From: Anaerohalosphaeraceae bacterium
GTDB lineage: Bacteria; Planctomycetota; Phycisphaerae; Sedimentisphaerales; Anaerohalosphaeraceae
Length of the DNA stretch: 64,000 nt
Reading direction: 5' to 3'
Assembly: GCA_037479115.1 (NCBI GenBank)
Contig: JBBFLK010000013.1
Location: forward strand, 24,919-88,918
How positions within the stretch are numbered: the first letter of the stretch is position 1; each line of letters starts with the position of its first letter. The position numbers and the translations under genes are program-made. Positions 9,397-18,537 of the stretch are shown here, piece by piece. The notes beneath the pieces were generated by a model, which was given only the letters and a program-made list of their open reading frames with translations, did not search any database and was not told where the DNA came from.

Positions 9397-10991
9397 CCGC
9401 TAACAATTTCAAAGGCTTCCAGCTTGAACCGGTATTGCTGCATGAGTGGCTTCGAAGAACGGCCGTACAATATCCCGACAAGACCGCAATTGTGGACAGC
9501 GAGGGCCGCCATTCCTATCTGCAGCTTGAGCAGGAAAGCGACCGGCTGGCCCTGCATCTGCTTTCTCTGGGGCTGCCTTTTCAGGGCCGTGTCGCTATAT
9601 TTTTAGACAATTGTTATGAGGCTGTTTTATCGATTTATGCGGTCCTGAAGGCAGGAGGGGTCTTTGTCCTTCTGAATCCGGCGCTAAAAGCGGCCAAACT
9701 CGCATATATCCTCGACAACTGCGATGCGGATTTTCTTATTTCTTCGACCTCACTTGCCCCTACGGTTCAGGACGCCCTCGGCCATGTTCAGCGGTCAATC
9801 GGCTGCATCTGGAAAAACGGCTCTGATATGCCCGGTTCCGGTGTGAAACCGTCCTGGAGCCTGGAAGTCCTTCTTGCCCAATCCCCCTCCTCCGACGTCC
9901 GTTTCCCTCGTCTGATTGAGCAGGACCTGGCCGCTCTGATTTACACCTCCGGCTCCACCGGCCAGCCCAAAGGGGTGATTTGCTCTCATCACAACATGGT
10001 CTCCGCCGCCAAGAGCATCATCCAGTATCTCGAAAATACACCCGATGACATCATTTTGAATGTGCTGCCGCTGTCGTTCGATTACGGGCTCTATCAGGTT
10101 CTGATGAGCATGATGTTCGGGGGCACGGTCGTTCTTGAAAAATCCTTTGTGTATTTCCATCAAATCCTTCAAAAAATCAAAGAGGAAAAAATCACAGGTT
10201 TTCCGCTGGTTCCCACGATTCTGGCTTTGATTCTGAACCGTCAGGACTTGTCTCATTACGACTTTTCCTCGATTCGCTACGTGAGCAACACCGGAGCGGC
10301 CCTGCCTGTCGAACATATCCGACAGTTTCGGGCGATGTTTCCGCAGATTCGATTCTATTCGATGTTCGGCCTGACCGAATGCAAACGGGTCGGCTATCTG
10401 CCGCCGGACCAGATTGACATCCGGCCTCAATCGGTCGGCAAGGCAATGCCCAACTGCCAGACGCGGATTGTCGATGAGCAGGGAAACGATGTCCCGTCCG
10501 GCCAGGTCGGTGAACTGATTGTCCGCGGCCCGAACGTAATGCAGGGATACTGGAAAGACCCCGAACTGACAGCTCGTGTCTATCGAACCGACCCTAAAAC
10601 CGGACAGCGATGGCTTTACAGCGGAGACCTGTTCCGCTCAGACGAGGAGGGGTATCTCTACTTCCTCGGACGCAAGGATGATATGATTAAAACACGCGGA
10701 GAACGGGTCAGCCCCAAAGAGATTGAAAATGTCCTTTGCCAAATGCCGGGGATCGCCGAGGCCGCCGTCATCGGTTTGCCTGAGCCGGTTCTCGGTCAGG
10801 TTCCGGCGGCTTTTGTCGTCCTTCGCCCCGGTGTTTCGCTTGCCCCTTCGGAGATTCTGCAGTTTGCCGCCAACCATATGGAATCTTTTATGGTACCCAA
10901 ACAGGTAACGATTCTGCCTTCACTGCCCAAAACTCCCAACGGCAAAGTGGACAAAAAATTTCTCAAAGCGATGCAGGAGCAGTCGGAATGA
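9393..10991 (+). CDS. AMP-forming acyl-CoA/acyl-ACP ligase
   Basis: A 532-residue adenylating enzyme of the ANL family. The phosphate-binding loop is YTSGSTGQPKG from residue 184; later motifs are YSMFGLTE (A5), YSGDLFRSDEEGYLYFLGRKDDMIKTRGERVSP (given here only as the A7-A8 hinge region) and the C-terminal PNGKVDK with the A10 lysine. It activates a carboxylic acid as the adenylate and transfers it to CoA or a phosphopantetheine arm. Start and stop overlap the neighbouring genes by four bases each (ATGA), which signals translational coupling. The adjacent ACP is the natural acceptor. It resembles ligases reported beside exosortase A systems; substrate unknown. Confidence 0.88.
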   Translation: MTANNFKGFQLEPVLLHEWLRRTAVQYPDKTAIVDSEGRHSYLQLEQESDRLALHLLSLGLPFQGRVAIFLDNCYEAVLSIYAVLKAGGVFVLLNPALKAAKLAYILDNCDADFLISSTSLAPTVQDALGHVQRSIGCIWKNGSDMPGSGVKPSWSLEVLLAQSPSSDVRFPRLIEQDLAALIYTSGSTGQPKGVICSHHNMVSAAKSIIQYLENTPDDIILNVLPLSFDYGLYQVLMSMMFGGTVVLEKSFVYFHQILQKIKEEKITGFPLVPTILALILNRQDLSHYDFSSIRYVSNTGAALPVEHIRQFRAMFPQIRFYSMFGLTECKRVGYLPPDQIDIRPQSVGKAMPNCQTRIVDEQGNDVPSGQVGELIVRGPNVMQGYWKDPELTARVYRTDPKTGQRWLYSGDLFRSDEEGYLYFLGRKDDMIKTRGERVSPKEIENVLCQMPGIAEAAVIGLPEPVLGQVPAAFVVLRPGVSLAPSEILQFAANHMESFMVPKQVTILPSLPKTPNGKVDKKFLKAMQEQSE

Positions 10992-11977
10992 ACGGTTTTG
11001 CTCAGGACCTTTTTCAGGTTCCCTGTGAACAGCTCGTGCAGACCATCACCCGGACGCTTCAGGCTTTTCTCCGGGAGCAGCTGAAGCGGACCGGCTATGT
11101 CGTAGCGCTGTCCGGAGGAATTGACAGTTCCGTTGCGGCCGCCCTTTGTGTCCGTGCGGTTGGAAAAGACCGGGTCTTCGGTCTGCTGATGCCGGAACGG
11201 GATTCCTCCGCAGACACGGTTCGCCTGAGCCGTTTGATTGCCGAGCATCTGAAAATTGATTATGCTGAGGAAAACATTACCCCTGTCCTGGAGGCCCTCG
11301 GCTGCTATGAACGCCGAAATCGGGCTGTTCGAGAAGTCATCCCGGAGTTCGGCGAAGACTGGAAATGCAAACTGCTGCTTCCATCGATTTTGAATCACAA
11401 GGCCGGGTTTCGCATTTTTTCCGTTCAGGTGCAGTCCCCGAAGGGGGAATGTCGGCAGGCCCGCCTGACCCCCGCCGCCTACCGCGGGATTGTGGCGGCG
11501 ACCAATTTCAAACAGCGGGTCCGCAAAATGCTCGAGTATTATCACGCCGACCGACTGCATTACGCGGTGGCGGGCACCCCCAACCGTCTCGAATACGACC
11601 AGGGTTTTTTTGTCAAAGGCGGCGACGGGCTGGCGGATGTCAAGCCCATCGCTCATCTGTATAAAACACAGGTCTATGCCCTGGGCCGATATCTGGGAAT
11701 TCCGGAAGAAATCTGCAGCCGCCCCCCCACGACGGATACCTATTCAATGCCTCAGAGTCAGGAAGAGTTTTATTTTTCGCTTCCGTATGATAAAATGGAC
11801 CTATGCCTGTATGCATACAATCGTCGTATTGCACCGGAAGAAGCCGCACCTACTATCGGTCTGACGGCTGAACAGGTTCAGCGTGTTTATGAAGATATTG
11901 AACAAAAAAGAAAAACAACCCGTTATCTTCATCTGCCGCCCCTTTTGGTGGAATCGGTTTTTGAAGAATTGAAGTAA
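10988..11977 (+). CDS. NAD-synthetase-like ATP pyrophosphatase (divergent NadE family)
   Basis: A 329-residue protein with the N-type PP-loop SGGIDSS at residues 42-48 and a NadE-like second half (AGTPNRLEYDQGFFV, GDGLADVKPIAHLYKTQV, RPPTTDTYSMPQSQEEF). It has no glutaminase domain. Compared with housekeeping NadE it has an extra stretch of roughly 50 residues between the PP-loop and the GTPN motif, and the GTPN and TTDTYSMP segments replace the usual GTGNKSE and PPTADL patterns. It overlaps the ligase gene by four bases, so it most likely belongs to that pathway as an adenylating amide-forming enzyme. Primary NAD synthesis is the alternative, which I consider less likely. Confidence 0.75.
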   Translation: MNGFAQDLFQVPCEQLVQTITRTLQAFLREQLKRTGYVVALSGGIDSSVAAALCVRAVGKDRVFGLLMPERDSSADTVRLSRLIAEHLKIDYAEENITPVLEALGCYERRNRAVREVIPEFGEDWKCKLLLPSILNHKAGFRIFSVQVQSPKGECRQARLTPAAYRGIVAATNFKQRVRKMLEYYHADRLHYAVAGTPNRLEYDQGFFVKGGDGLADVKPIAHLYKTQVYALGRYLGIPEEICSRPPTTDTYSMPQSQEEFYFSLPYDKMDLCLYAYNRRIAPEEAAPTIGLTAEQVQRVYEDIEQKRKTTRYLHLPPLLVESVFEELK

Positions 11978-11989
11978 TTTCAGAACGCT

Positions 11990-12298
11990 ATGATTGTCGG
12001 CACAATGACCATTCCCATTCATCTGCACGGGCTTGGGTCCCTGAAGGACAAACGCCGGATTGTCAAGAGCATCATTGAGCGGCTTCGCAGCCGATTTAAC
12101 GCCTCCGTTTCGGAAGTAGCGGCCCAAGACAGCAAACGAATCGCTCTGATTGGGATTGCCGTGGTTTCCAACGAGAGCCGCTTTGTCGAAGAGCAAATCG
12201 ACCAAATCGCCGCTTTTATCCGGGAGGACGGCCGGTTTTTCCACGGCCCCATCCAGCGGGAAATCTTTTCCTCCCGCTACGACATCCCCCTTGTGTAA
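11990..12298 (+). CDS. DUF503 (YlxP-like) small protein
   Basis: A 102-residue protein with the DUF503 fold signature: MIVGTMTIPIHLHG, SLKDKRRIVKSIIERLRSRF, then NASVSEVAAQD and IALIGIAVVSNES. Members such as B. subtilis YlxP often sit near ribosome-assembly genes, but their role is not settled. It begins 12 bases after the NadE-like gene and may simply be read through from that operon. The ribosome binding site is weak. Confidence 0.8.
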   Translation: MIVGTMTIPIHLHGLGSLKDKRRIVKSIIERLRSRFNASVSEVAAQDSKRIALIGIAVVSNESRFVEEQIDQIAAFIREDGRFFHGPIQREIFSSRYDIPLV

Positions 12299-12376
12299 AA
12301 ACAACTCAATCCTTGCATTTTTGCCCAAAGGACGATATGCTTCAATCTTTCGCCTGGAAATACCGGAGAAAAAAAT

Positions 12377-13087
12377 ATGCAGAATCGGCAATCCGCCCCG
12401 GAGTGGGGCGTTATTTTTGATTTAGACGGGACTATCACGCCAAACACCGCCTATCACCGGCAGGCGTGGTTCGAACTGTGCAAACGGTACAACATCCCGA
12501 TGGACATGGAGCTGTATCACCAGAAAGTCCACGCCCGCAGCAACGATAAAATCGTTCCCAACCTCTTCGGACCGCAGGTGAGTGAGGCCTTTATCCGCAA
12601 AATTGAACACGAAAAGGAATCGCTTTATCGACAAATCTACAAACCTGTGATGAAACCGACATCTGGCTTGATGAAACTGCTGGAGCACCTTCGGTCCGCC
12701 GGCATTCCGTGCGGAACCGCCTCCAACTCGCCGAAAGATAACGTGGATTTTGTCCTCGACGGGCTGAATATCAGACCCTTTTTCCGGGCCGTTTTCTACC
12801 GGGACCACGTTCAGCACGGCAAACCTGACCCGGAAATCCTTTATAAAACGGCCGATGGACTGGGCCTGCCGCCGAAGCGGTGCATTCTTTTTGAAGATTC
12901 CTCGTCGGGCTTCAAGGCCGCCCGTGCGGCGGGCATGCCCTATATCGTCATCACGTCCGGCGGCGATCCGAATGAACTCCGGGAGGCCTTCGATGCTCAG
13001 GCCGTTTTCGAAGATTTCACAGGGATTACCGTAGAAACACTCAGACAAATAATTCAGAGATATTCGGCAGAGGCCCGCTCCGCCTGA
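12377..13087 (+). CDS. HAD-superfamily hydrolase, beta-phosphoglucomutase-like subgroup
   Basis: A 236-residue phosphatase or phosphomutase. Motif I is FDLDGTI with the nucleophile and acid/base aspartates, followed by a helical cap; motif II is ASNS, motif III KPDPEIL, and motif IV FEDSSSG. The overall pattern is that of beta-phosphoglucomutase and 2-deoxyglucose-6-phosphate phosphatase relatives. The start is supported by GGAG eight bases upstream. Its substrate cannot be read from sequence. It converges on the YkgJ-family gene with only three bases between the stops. Confidence 0.85.
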   Translation: MQNRQSAPEWGVIFDLDGTITPNTAYHRQAWFELCKRYNIPMDMELYHQKVHARSNDKIVPNLFGPQVSEAFIRKIEHEKESLYRQIYKPVMKPTSGLMKLLEHLRSAGIPCGTASNSPKDNVDFVLDGLNIRPFFRAVFYRDHVQHGKPDPEILYKTADGLGLPPKRCILFEDSSSGFKAARAAGMPYIVITSGGDPNELREAFDAQAVFEDFTGITVETLRQIIQRYSAEARSA

Positions 13088-13090
13088 CGT

Positions 13091-13630
13091 TCAGAGCAGC
13101 TCCGCCAGTTTTTTTAAGGGAATTCGTGAATGGACGGTCAACGATTCGTCCCCGGCCTCTTGAAGAAAACGAAGGTGAATTTGACTGAGCCGTTCATTGA
13201 GCCGGTCTATCGGCAGAGTATTGTCCGGACCGAATGTAAGGCCTTTCTGTTCCCAATTTTGAAAGTTCTTCGGACAAAACGATACGGCGATTTCGGGTGT
13301 TTCCGCCGTTTCAATTTCGAAGGCAATCGGCAGTCCGTGCGTACGGCAAATCAGCGGACGAAACGGATAAATCTGACACAGCCCGTCTTTTAGAAAACCG
13401 CAAGACGCCGATTCGTTAAAAACCAGATGGGAATAATCGGCGGCACGCAGGTCTTCCAAAACGGTATAAAACTCCACCGGCCAGACTGACAGATTCTGAC
13501 AGCAGTCTGTACACCCCGCCCGGCAAACAATCTCCCGGCCGTGAACCTCCGCCAGACGGGCTGCAATCGCATCCGCATCTTCTCGAAGACGCCGGTATTC
13601 TTCTGCGGCAGGTATTGTATCTTTCGGCAT
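13091..13630 (-). CDS. YkgJ-family cysteine-cluster protein
   Basis: A 179-residue protein with the CxxCxxCC-type cluster (CRAGCTDCCQ) followed by CGFLKDG.CQIYPFRPLICRTHG and a later SFCPKN cysteine, the pattern of zinc/iron-chelating YkgJ (UPF0153) proteins. The start is set at 13630: it lies seven bases after the alaS stop and has an AGGGGG motif just ahead. The longer open frame upstream is inside alaS. Likely co-transcribed with alaS. The biochemical function of the family is unknown. Confidence 0.85.
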   Translation of the reverse strand: MPKDTIPAAEEYRRLREDADAIAARLAEVHGREIVCRAGCTDCCQNLSVWPVEFYTVLEDLRAADYSHLVFNESASCGFLKDGLCQIYPFRPLICRTHGLPIAFEIETAETPEIAVSFCPKNFQNWEQKGLTFGPDNTLPIDRLNERLSQIHLRFLQEAGDESLTVHSRIPLKKLAELL

Positions 13631-13637
13631 CAGCCCC

Positions 13638-16355
13638 CTACAGATTTTTGACGATGAATTCTTCGGCTTTTTGGAGGGCTTCCTGAATTTTCGACGGGTC
13701 TTTTCCGCCGGCCTGAGCCATCTGGGGTCTTCCGCCGCCGCCTCCGCCGACAATCGGAGCAATCTCTTTGACAATATCGCCCGCCTTCAGCCCTTTCTGA
13801 ATCAAATCATCGGTCACCCCCGCCAGAAGCAGCACTTTGCTGTCTTCCTCCCTGACCGCCAGAACGACCGCCGCCGAACCAGCCTTTTTCTTGATGCTGT
13901 CAATGGCGGTCCGCAGCTGCTCGGCCGGTGCGGATGCAACCTCTCCCACCACGACGGCTGTCTTTCCAATGCGCCGGGCCTTTTCGAGCAAAGCCCCGGC
14001 CTCCGTCAGCGGGTCATTTCCGCCTCGAACCGCCCCGCTTTTCAGCTGTTTCTGCAGATTCTTGTTGTCCTCCAGCACCTTCTTGACCCGTGCGGAAATC
14101 TGTTCAGCAGGCGTCTTCAGTGTCTCCACCAGTTCATCCACAATTTGGCTCCGCCGCCGCAAATGCTCCATCAGCGCACGGCCCGTCAGGCCTGTAATTC
14201 TTCGCACCCCCGCGGAAATGCTTTCCTCTTTAAGGACCGCAAAGCCGCCGATGAGCCCTGTTCGCTCCACATGGGTGCCGCCGCAAAATTCCTTGCTGAA
14301 CGCCTCGGAGAGCGTCTCGTTCGAACAAGCCCCAATCGCAATAACCCGTACCTGCTGTCCGTATTTCTCCCCAAACAGAGCCATCGCTCCTAATTGTTTG
14401 GCTTCCTCAATCGGAAGAACTGCCGTATAAACCGGATGGTCCTCCTCGATTTTCTGCTGAACGAGGTCCTCAATCTTTCGGATTTCTTCCTTCGTCAGGG
14501 CCTTCGGCCAGGTAAAATCGAACCGGAAATAGTCCGGGCAAACGAGGGAGCCCTGCTGATGCACGGAATCGCCGAGGACCTGCCGCAGGGCCCATTGCAG
14601 CAGGTGTGTAGCCGTATGATTCTTTCTGGACTGTCTGCGTCCGGCATCAACAACCGCCTTGACAGTCTGGCCGACCCGTAAAGTACCGGAGGAAACCTTC
14701 CCGCGATGAAGGACGCATTCGGACGCCTTTTCCGTCGTCTCCACCGCAAAGACTCCATCCGGCGATTCGAGCCGCCCGCAATCCCCGACCTGACCGCCGG
14801 ACTCGGCATAAAAGCAGGTTCGGTCCAGAATCACGGCAATGTCTTCCTTTCCGGCGGGAATTGTCCCCTCCCGATGGTATCCTTCTGCATCAATCCAGCC
14901 GACAATCTGCGCCGTACACTGCTCGGTCTGGTATTTGAGCAAATCCTCTGTTGCGGGCAGCTGCACACCGCCCAGCAATGCTGTCAGCAAGCCGCCTTTT
15001 TGAGCCGCGCGGGCCATCGACCGCTGCTGCTCCATCAGCTGCTCAAAGCCCTGCGTATCGACCTTCAGCCCCTGTTCCCGGGCCATTAGTTCCGTCAAAT
15101 CCAGCGGGAAGCCGTAGGTATCATACAGCCGGAAAGCATCTTCGCCGGAAATCGTTCGCTCCTTAGATTGGGAGGCCTTCTCGGCCGCCGCGGCAAACAG
15201 CTCCAGACCGCGGTCCAGCGTCCGTCCGAAAGAACTCTCTTCCGCCTCAATCACGCGGCTGACAAACTCTCGCCGCTGCCTCAATTCCGGGAAATGCCCC
15301 CCCATCGACTCCGCCAGGACATCCACCAGCTTATACAAAAACGGCTCGTGCAGGTCGAGGGTTCGTCCAAACCGTGCCGCCCGCCGCAGAATCCGACGAA
15401 TCACATAACCGCGGCCTTCGTTGCTCGGCGTCACACCGTCTGCAATCGCAAACGTCAAGGTCCGGATGTGGTCGGCAATTACGCGGAACGCATTGTCCGT
15501 TTTCTTGCCCAGCTGGGACGTATATTGGATTTTGCACAGTTTTTCTGTCGCCTGTATCAGCGGCAGGAACAAGTCCGTATCATAATTGCTCCGCTTATTC
15601 TGCAGCACGGCCGTAATTCGCTCCAGCCCGGCTCCGGTATCGACATAATTGGCCCCCAGCCGCTCCAGTTTTCCGTCCGGCTTGCGGTTAAACTGAATAA
15701 ACACCAGATTCCACAGCTCGATAAAGCGTGAGCAGCCGCCGTTGACCCGGCATTGATGCCCGGGTACCCCCTGCATATCACACCGGTCCGGCCCCAAATC
15801 AATATGAATTTCACTGCACGGCCCGCAGGGCCCGCTGGAGCCCATCTCCCAGAAATTGTCCTTTCGTCCGCAGAAGAGAATTCGCTCTTTCGGAAGGGGC
15901 GTTACCTTCGTCCACAAGGCCGCCGCCTCCTCATCCGGCTCGGACCCGTCCTCCCGGTCGCCCGCAAAGACCGTCGCCCAAAGACGGCCGGGGGCAATTC
16001 CGTAACCTTTCGTCAGCAGCTCCCAGGCCCATTCAATGGCTTCGGCCTTGAAATAATCATCAAACGACCAGTTGCCGAGCATCTCAAAGAACGTATGGTG
16101 ATAGGTGTCCAGTCCTACTTCCTCCAGATCGTTGTGCTTGCCGCTGACCCGGATGCATTTCTGGCTGTTGACCGCCCGCCCGCAGTCCGGCTTGCGGAAG
16201 CCCAGAAAGATATCCTTAAACTGGTTCATCCCGGCATTGGTAAACAGCAGCGTATCATCTCCGACCGGCACCACCGGCCAGCTCGGGATAAACCGATGCC
16301 CCCGCTGCTCAAAAAACTCGATAAACGTCCTGCGAATCTCCGCCGAAGTCAACAT
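13638..16355 (-). CDS. alaS: Alanyl-tRNA synthetase
   Basis: A 905-residue enzyme that charges tRNA-Ala. The N-terminal class II catalytic core starts MLTSAEIRRTFIEFFEQRGH and includes FTNAGMNQFKDIFLG and the motif 2 region. The editing domain carries the zinc-site HTATHLL and CGGTHVERTG motifs, and a C-terminal coiled and DHHA1-like region ends with VGGGGGGRPQMAQAGG. The frame is open for 28 more codons upstream, but homologues begin at MLTSAEIRR, so 16355 is used although the ribosome binding site there is weak. First gene of an alaS-ykgJ operon. Confidence 0.97.
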   Translation of the reverse strand: MLTSAEIRRTFIEFFEQRGHRFIPSWPVVPVGDDTLLFTNAGMNQFKDIFLGFRKPDCGRAVNSQKCIRVSGKHNDLEEVGLDTYHHTFFEMLGNWSFDDYFKAEAIEWAWELLTKGYGIAPGRLWATVFAGDREDGSEPDEEAAALWTKVTPLPKERILFCGRKDNFWEMGSSGPCGPCSEIHIDLGPDRCDMQGVPGHQCRVNGGCSRFIELWNLVFIQFNRKPDGKLERLGANYVDTGAGLERITAVLQNKRSNYDTDLFLPLIQATEKLCKIQYTSQLGKKTDNAFRVIADHIRTLTFAIADGVTPSNEGRGYVIRRILRRAARFGRTLDLHEPFLYKLVDVLAESMGGHFPELRQRREFVSRVIEAEESSFGRTLDRGLELFAAAAEKASQSKERTISGEDAFRLYDTYGFPLDLTELMAREQGLKVDTQGFEQLMEQQRSMARAAQKGGLLTALLGGVQLPATEDLLKYQTEQCTAQIVGWIDAEGYHREGTIPAGKEDIAVILDRTCFYAESGGQVGDCGRLESPDGVFAVETTEKASECVLHRGKVSSGTLRVGQTVKAVVDAGRRQSRKNHTATHLLQWALRQVLGDSVHQQGSLVCPDYFRFDFTWPKALTKEEIRKIEDLVQQKIEEDHPVYTAVLPIEEAKQLGAMALFGEKYGQQVRVIAIGACSNETLSEAFSKEFCGGTHVERTGLIGGFAVLKEESISAGVRRITGLTGRALMEHLRRRSQIVDELVETLKTPAEQISARVKKVLEDNKNLQKQLKSGAVRGGNDPLTEAGALLEKARRIGKTAVVVGEVASAPAEQLRTAIDSIKKKAGSAAVVLAVREEDSKVLLLAGVTDDLIQKGLKAGDIVKEIAPIVGGGGGGRPQMAQAGGKDPSKIQEALQKAEEFIVKNL

Positions 16356-16524
16356 AGTCTGTTTGATTCCAAAAAAAGTTTCCTGAAAACTGACTAAAAT
16401 GAAACCTTTAATTATACCTTTCCTGTCCGAAATGTCCACTCAAAAACCTTTCTCCCCAAAACCCCTTTTCCCTTGACCGATATTTCCTTTCCATTAAGAT
16501 TTTTTGGAAATCTGAGGGTACACA

Positions 16525-18537
16525 ATGACTTCCGATAAAAAACCGTCACTATACTGGATGCTTCCTGCGGTTGTTTTGCTGATTGTTTTGGCCTTCGAAC
16601 CCGTCCGTCACAATGATTTTATAGATTATGACGACTATGACTATATCGTAAAAAACCATCATATTCAGGGAGGACTAAATGCCCAGAGCATAGTATGGGC
16701 GTTCACTTCATTTTATATGTACAACTGGCACCCACTGACCTGGCTGAGCTATCTGCTGGACTTCGAACTATTCGGATTGAATCCGGTTGGTTATCATCTT
16801 CATAATGTTCTTCTGCATTGCGCTGCAACGGCACTCCTTTTTGTCATTTTGAATAGACTGCTCAAATCTCCTTGGAAAAGTTTTTTCATCTCTGCAGCCT
16901 TTGGTATTCATCCTCTCCGCGTCGAATCTGTCGCATGGGTTTCCGAAAGAAAAGATGTACTCAGCCTGTTCTTTTTTATGCTGACTCTTCTGTCATACAT
17001 ATATTATATCCAAAATAAGACTTGGAAAAAATACACCCTTGTTCTTTTCTGCTTTGCACTCGGATTGATGGCAAAACCCATGCTGGTTACCATGCCTGTT
17101 TTGCTTCTCGTGCTGGACTGGTGGCCGTTAAGACGTCTTTCTGCCGAACCCTCCTCTCTGCCCGTCTCCAAGAAAAATCCGTTCTTTTTTCCTTTGTCTT
17201 TGCTTTTGGAAAAACTTCCTCTTTTTCTCATGAGCGGCGGCTCTTCGATTGTCACTTACCTTGCTCAGAAGGAAGGAGGCAGTGTGTGGGCAATCCCTCT
17301 CTCATCGCGTTTTCTGAATGCCCTGAACAGCTACCGGATGTACATCAGCAAAATTTTCTGCCCGATTGATCTGGCAGTACCTTATCCCTACCCGACTGAT
17401 TTTCCGATATCGTCCATAGGTCTTTCAGCATTTACCCTTTTGTTTATAACCGTCTGGAGCTTTCGAAAAACCGCCAAATATCCTTTTTTGCTGGCAGGAT
17501 GGCTTTGGTACCTCATCACCCTTATTCCCGTTATTGGGATAATCCAGGTCGGCATACAAGCCATGGCGGATCGATACACATATCTTCCATCCATCGGCAT
17601 TTTTCTGATGATCGTTTTCGGAGCCGATGAACTCACAAAAACATGGAAGCACCGCAAAGCGGTACTCGGACTTCTCGGCAGTATCGTCGTATTGGGAATG
17701 CTTGCTGCCACAAGGAATCAGATTTCGTATTGGAAAGACAGTGTTGTTTTCTACAAACACACTCTGGCAGTCACAGAAAATAATTACATAGCGGAGTCCA
17801 ATCTCAGTCAGGTCCTGATGGAGCAAAACAGATTTTCAGAAGCGGAGGTTCATCTGACACGCGCCCTGCAACTGCGTTCGGATTCTCCGCTTGATAACTC
17901 AAACATGGCGCTGCTTCTTCTCCTGCAGAACCAGCCTGAAAAAGCCATGACGTTTGTTCATCGTGCTCTAAGTACAAAGCATAATATTGCAAAAGTTTAC
18001 TACAATTGCGGCCTGATTTTTGAGCACTTTGAACAATTCGATATGGCCATGAATCTTTATAAACAAGCCGTCGAGTCCAAATCTGATTATCATCCTGCTT
18101 TTAATCGAATGGGATGCATCCGAGAAAAACAACAAAGGTACGAGGAAGCGTACAACTTCTATTCGAAGAGTATTCAGAACAATCCCAGATATGCGGAAGG
18201 GTACAAAAACCTTGCCTGGCTTTTGGCCGTCCATCCCGCTTTTGAGGACCGCGACCCGGCGGAAGCCGTTCGGTATGCCCAAAAAGCCTGCGAATTAACT
18301 CAATACAGCAAAGCCGAAATGCTGGATGTTCTGGCGGCGGCCTATGCAAACGCCCGCGACTTCGACAAAGCCGTTCAAACCGCCCAAAAGGCCGTTGAGC
18401 TGGCGAGAGCAGCCGGCCGAGAAAACCTCGCCGACGACATTATTCGCCGAAAAAATCTTTACGAAAACAAACTCCCCTTCCGAAAAACCCTGCCGACGGA
18501 AACCGTCGAGCCGCTTGCGGAACCGTCGTCTTTATGA
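16525..18537 (+). CDS. Membrane TPR protein, TMTC / GT-C O-mannosyltransferase-like
   Basis: A 670-residue protein. Residues 1-410 contain about nine to ten membrane segments; the first loop has [11 protein letters not shown] and a later loop has [16 protein letters not shown], both characteristic of GT-C proteins related to eukaryotic TMTC O-mannosyltransferases. Residues about 420-620 form tetratricopeptide repeats (for example [16 protein letters not shown]). Bacterial members are widespread but uncharacterised; transfer of a lipid-linked sugar to exported protein is plausible and unproven. GAGGG lies six bases before the ATG. Its end overlaps the convergent recA gene by six bases. Confidence 0.8.
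   Translation: MTSDKKPSLYWMLPAVVLLIVLAFEPVRHNDFIDYDDYDYIVKNHHIQGGLNAQSIVWAFTSFYMYNWHPLTWLSYLLDFELFGLNPVGYHLHNVLLHCAATALLFVILNRLLKSPWKSFFISAAFGIHPLRVESVAWVSERKDVLSLFFFMLTLLSYIYYIQNKTWKKYTLVLFCFALGLMAKPMLVTMPVLLLVLDWWPLRRLSAEPSSLPVSKKNPFFFPLSLLLEKLPLFLMSGGSSIVTYLAQKEGGSVWAIPLSSRFLNALNSYRMYISKIFCPIDLAVPYPYPTDFPISSIGLSAFTLLFITVWSFRKTAKYPFLLAGWLWYLITLIPVIGIIQVGIQAMADRYTYLPSIGIFLMIVFGADELTKTWKHRKAVLGLLGSIVVLGMLAATRNQISYWKDSVVFYKHTLAVTENNYIAESNLSQVLMEQNRFSEAEVHLTRALQLRSDSPLDNSNMALLLLLQNQPEKAMTFVHRALSTKHNIAKVYYNCGLIFEHFEQFDMAMNLYKQAVESKSDYHPAFNRMGCIREKQQRYEEAYNFYSKSIQNNPRYAEGYKNLAWLLAVHPAFEDRDPAEAVRYAQKACELTQYSKAEMLDVLAAAYANARDFDKAVQTAQKAVELARAAGRENLADDIIRRKNLYENKLPFRKTLPTETVEPLAEPSSL

Noticed and set aside
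10988..11977. Annotating this gene simply as NAD synthetase
   Set aside because: Key motifs differ from NadE and it is translationally coupled to an ACP/ligase operon; family membership is kept but not the housekeeping function.
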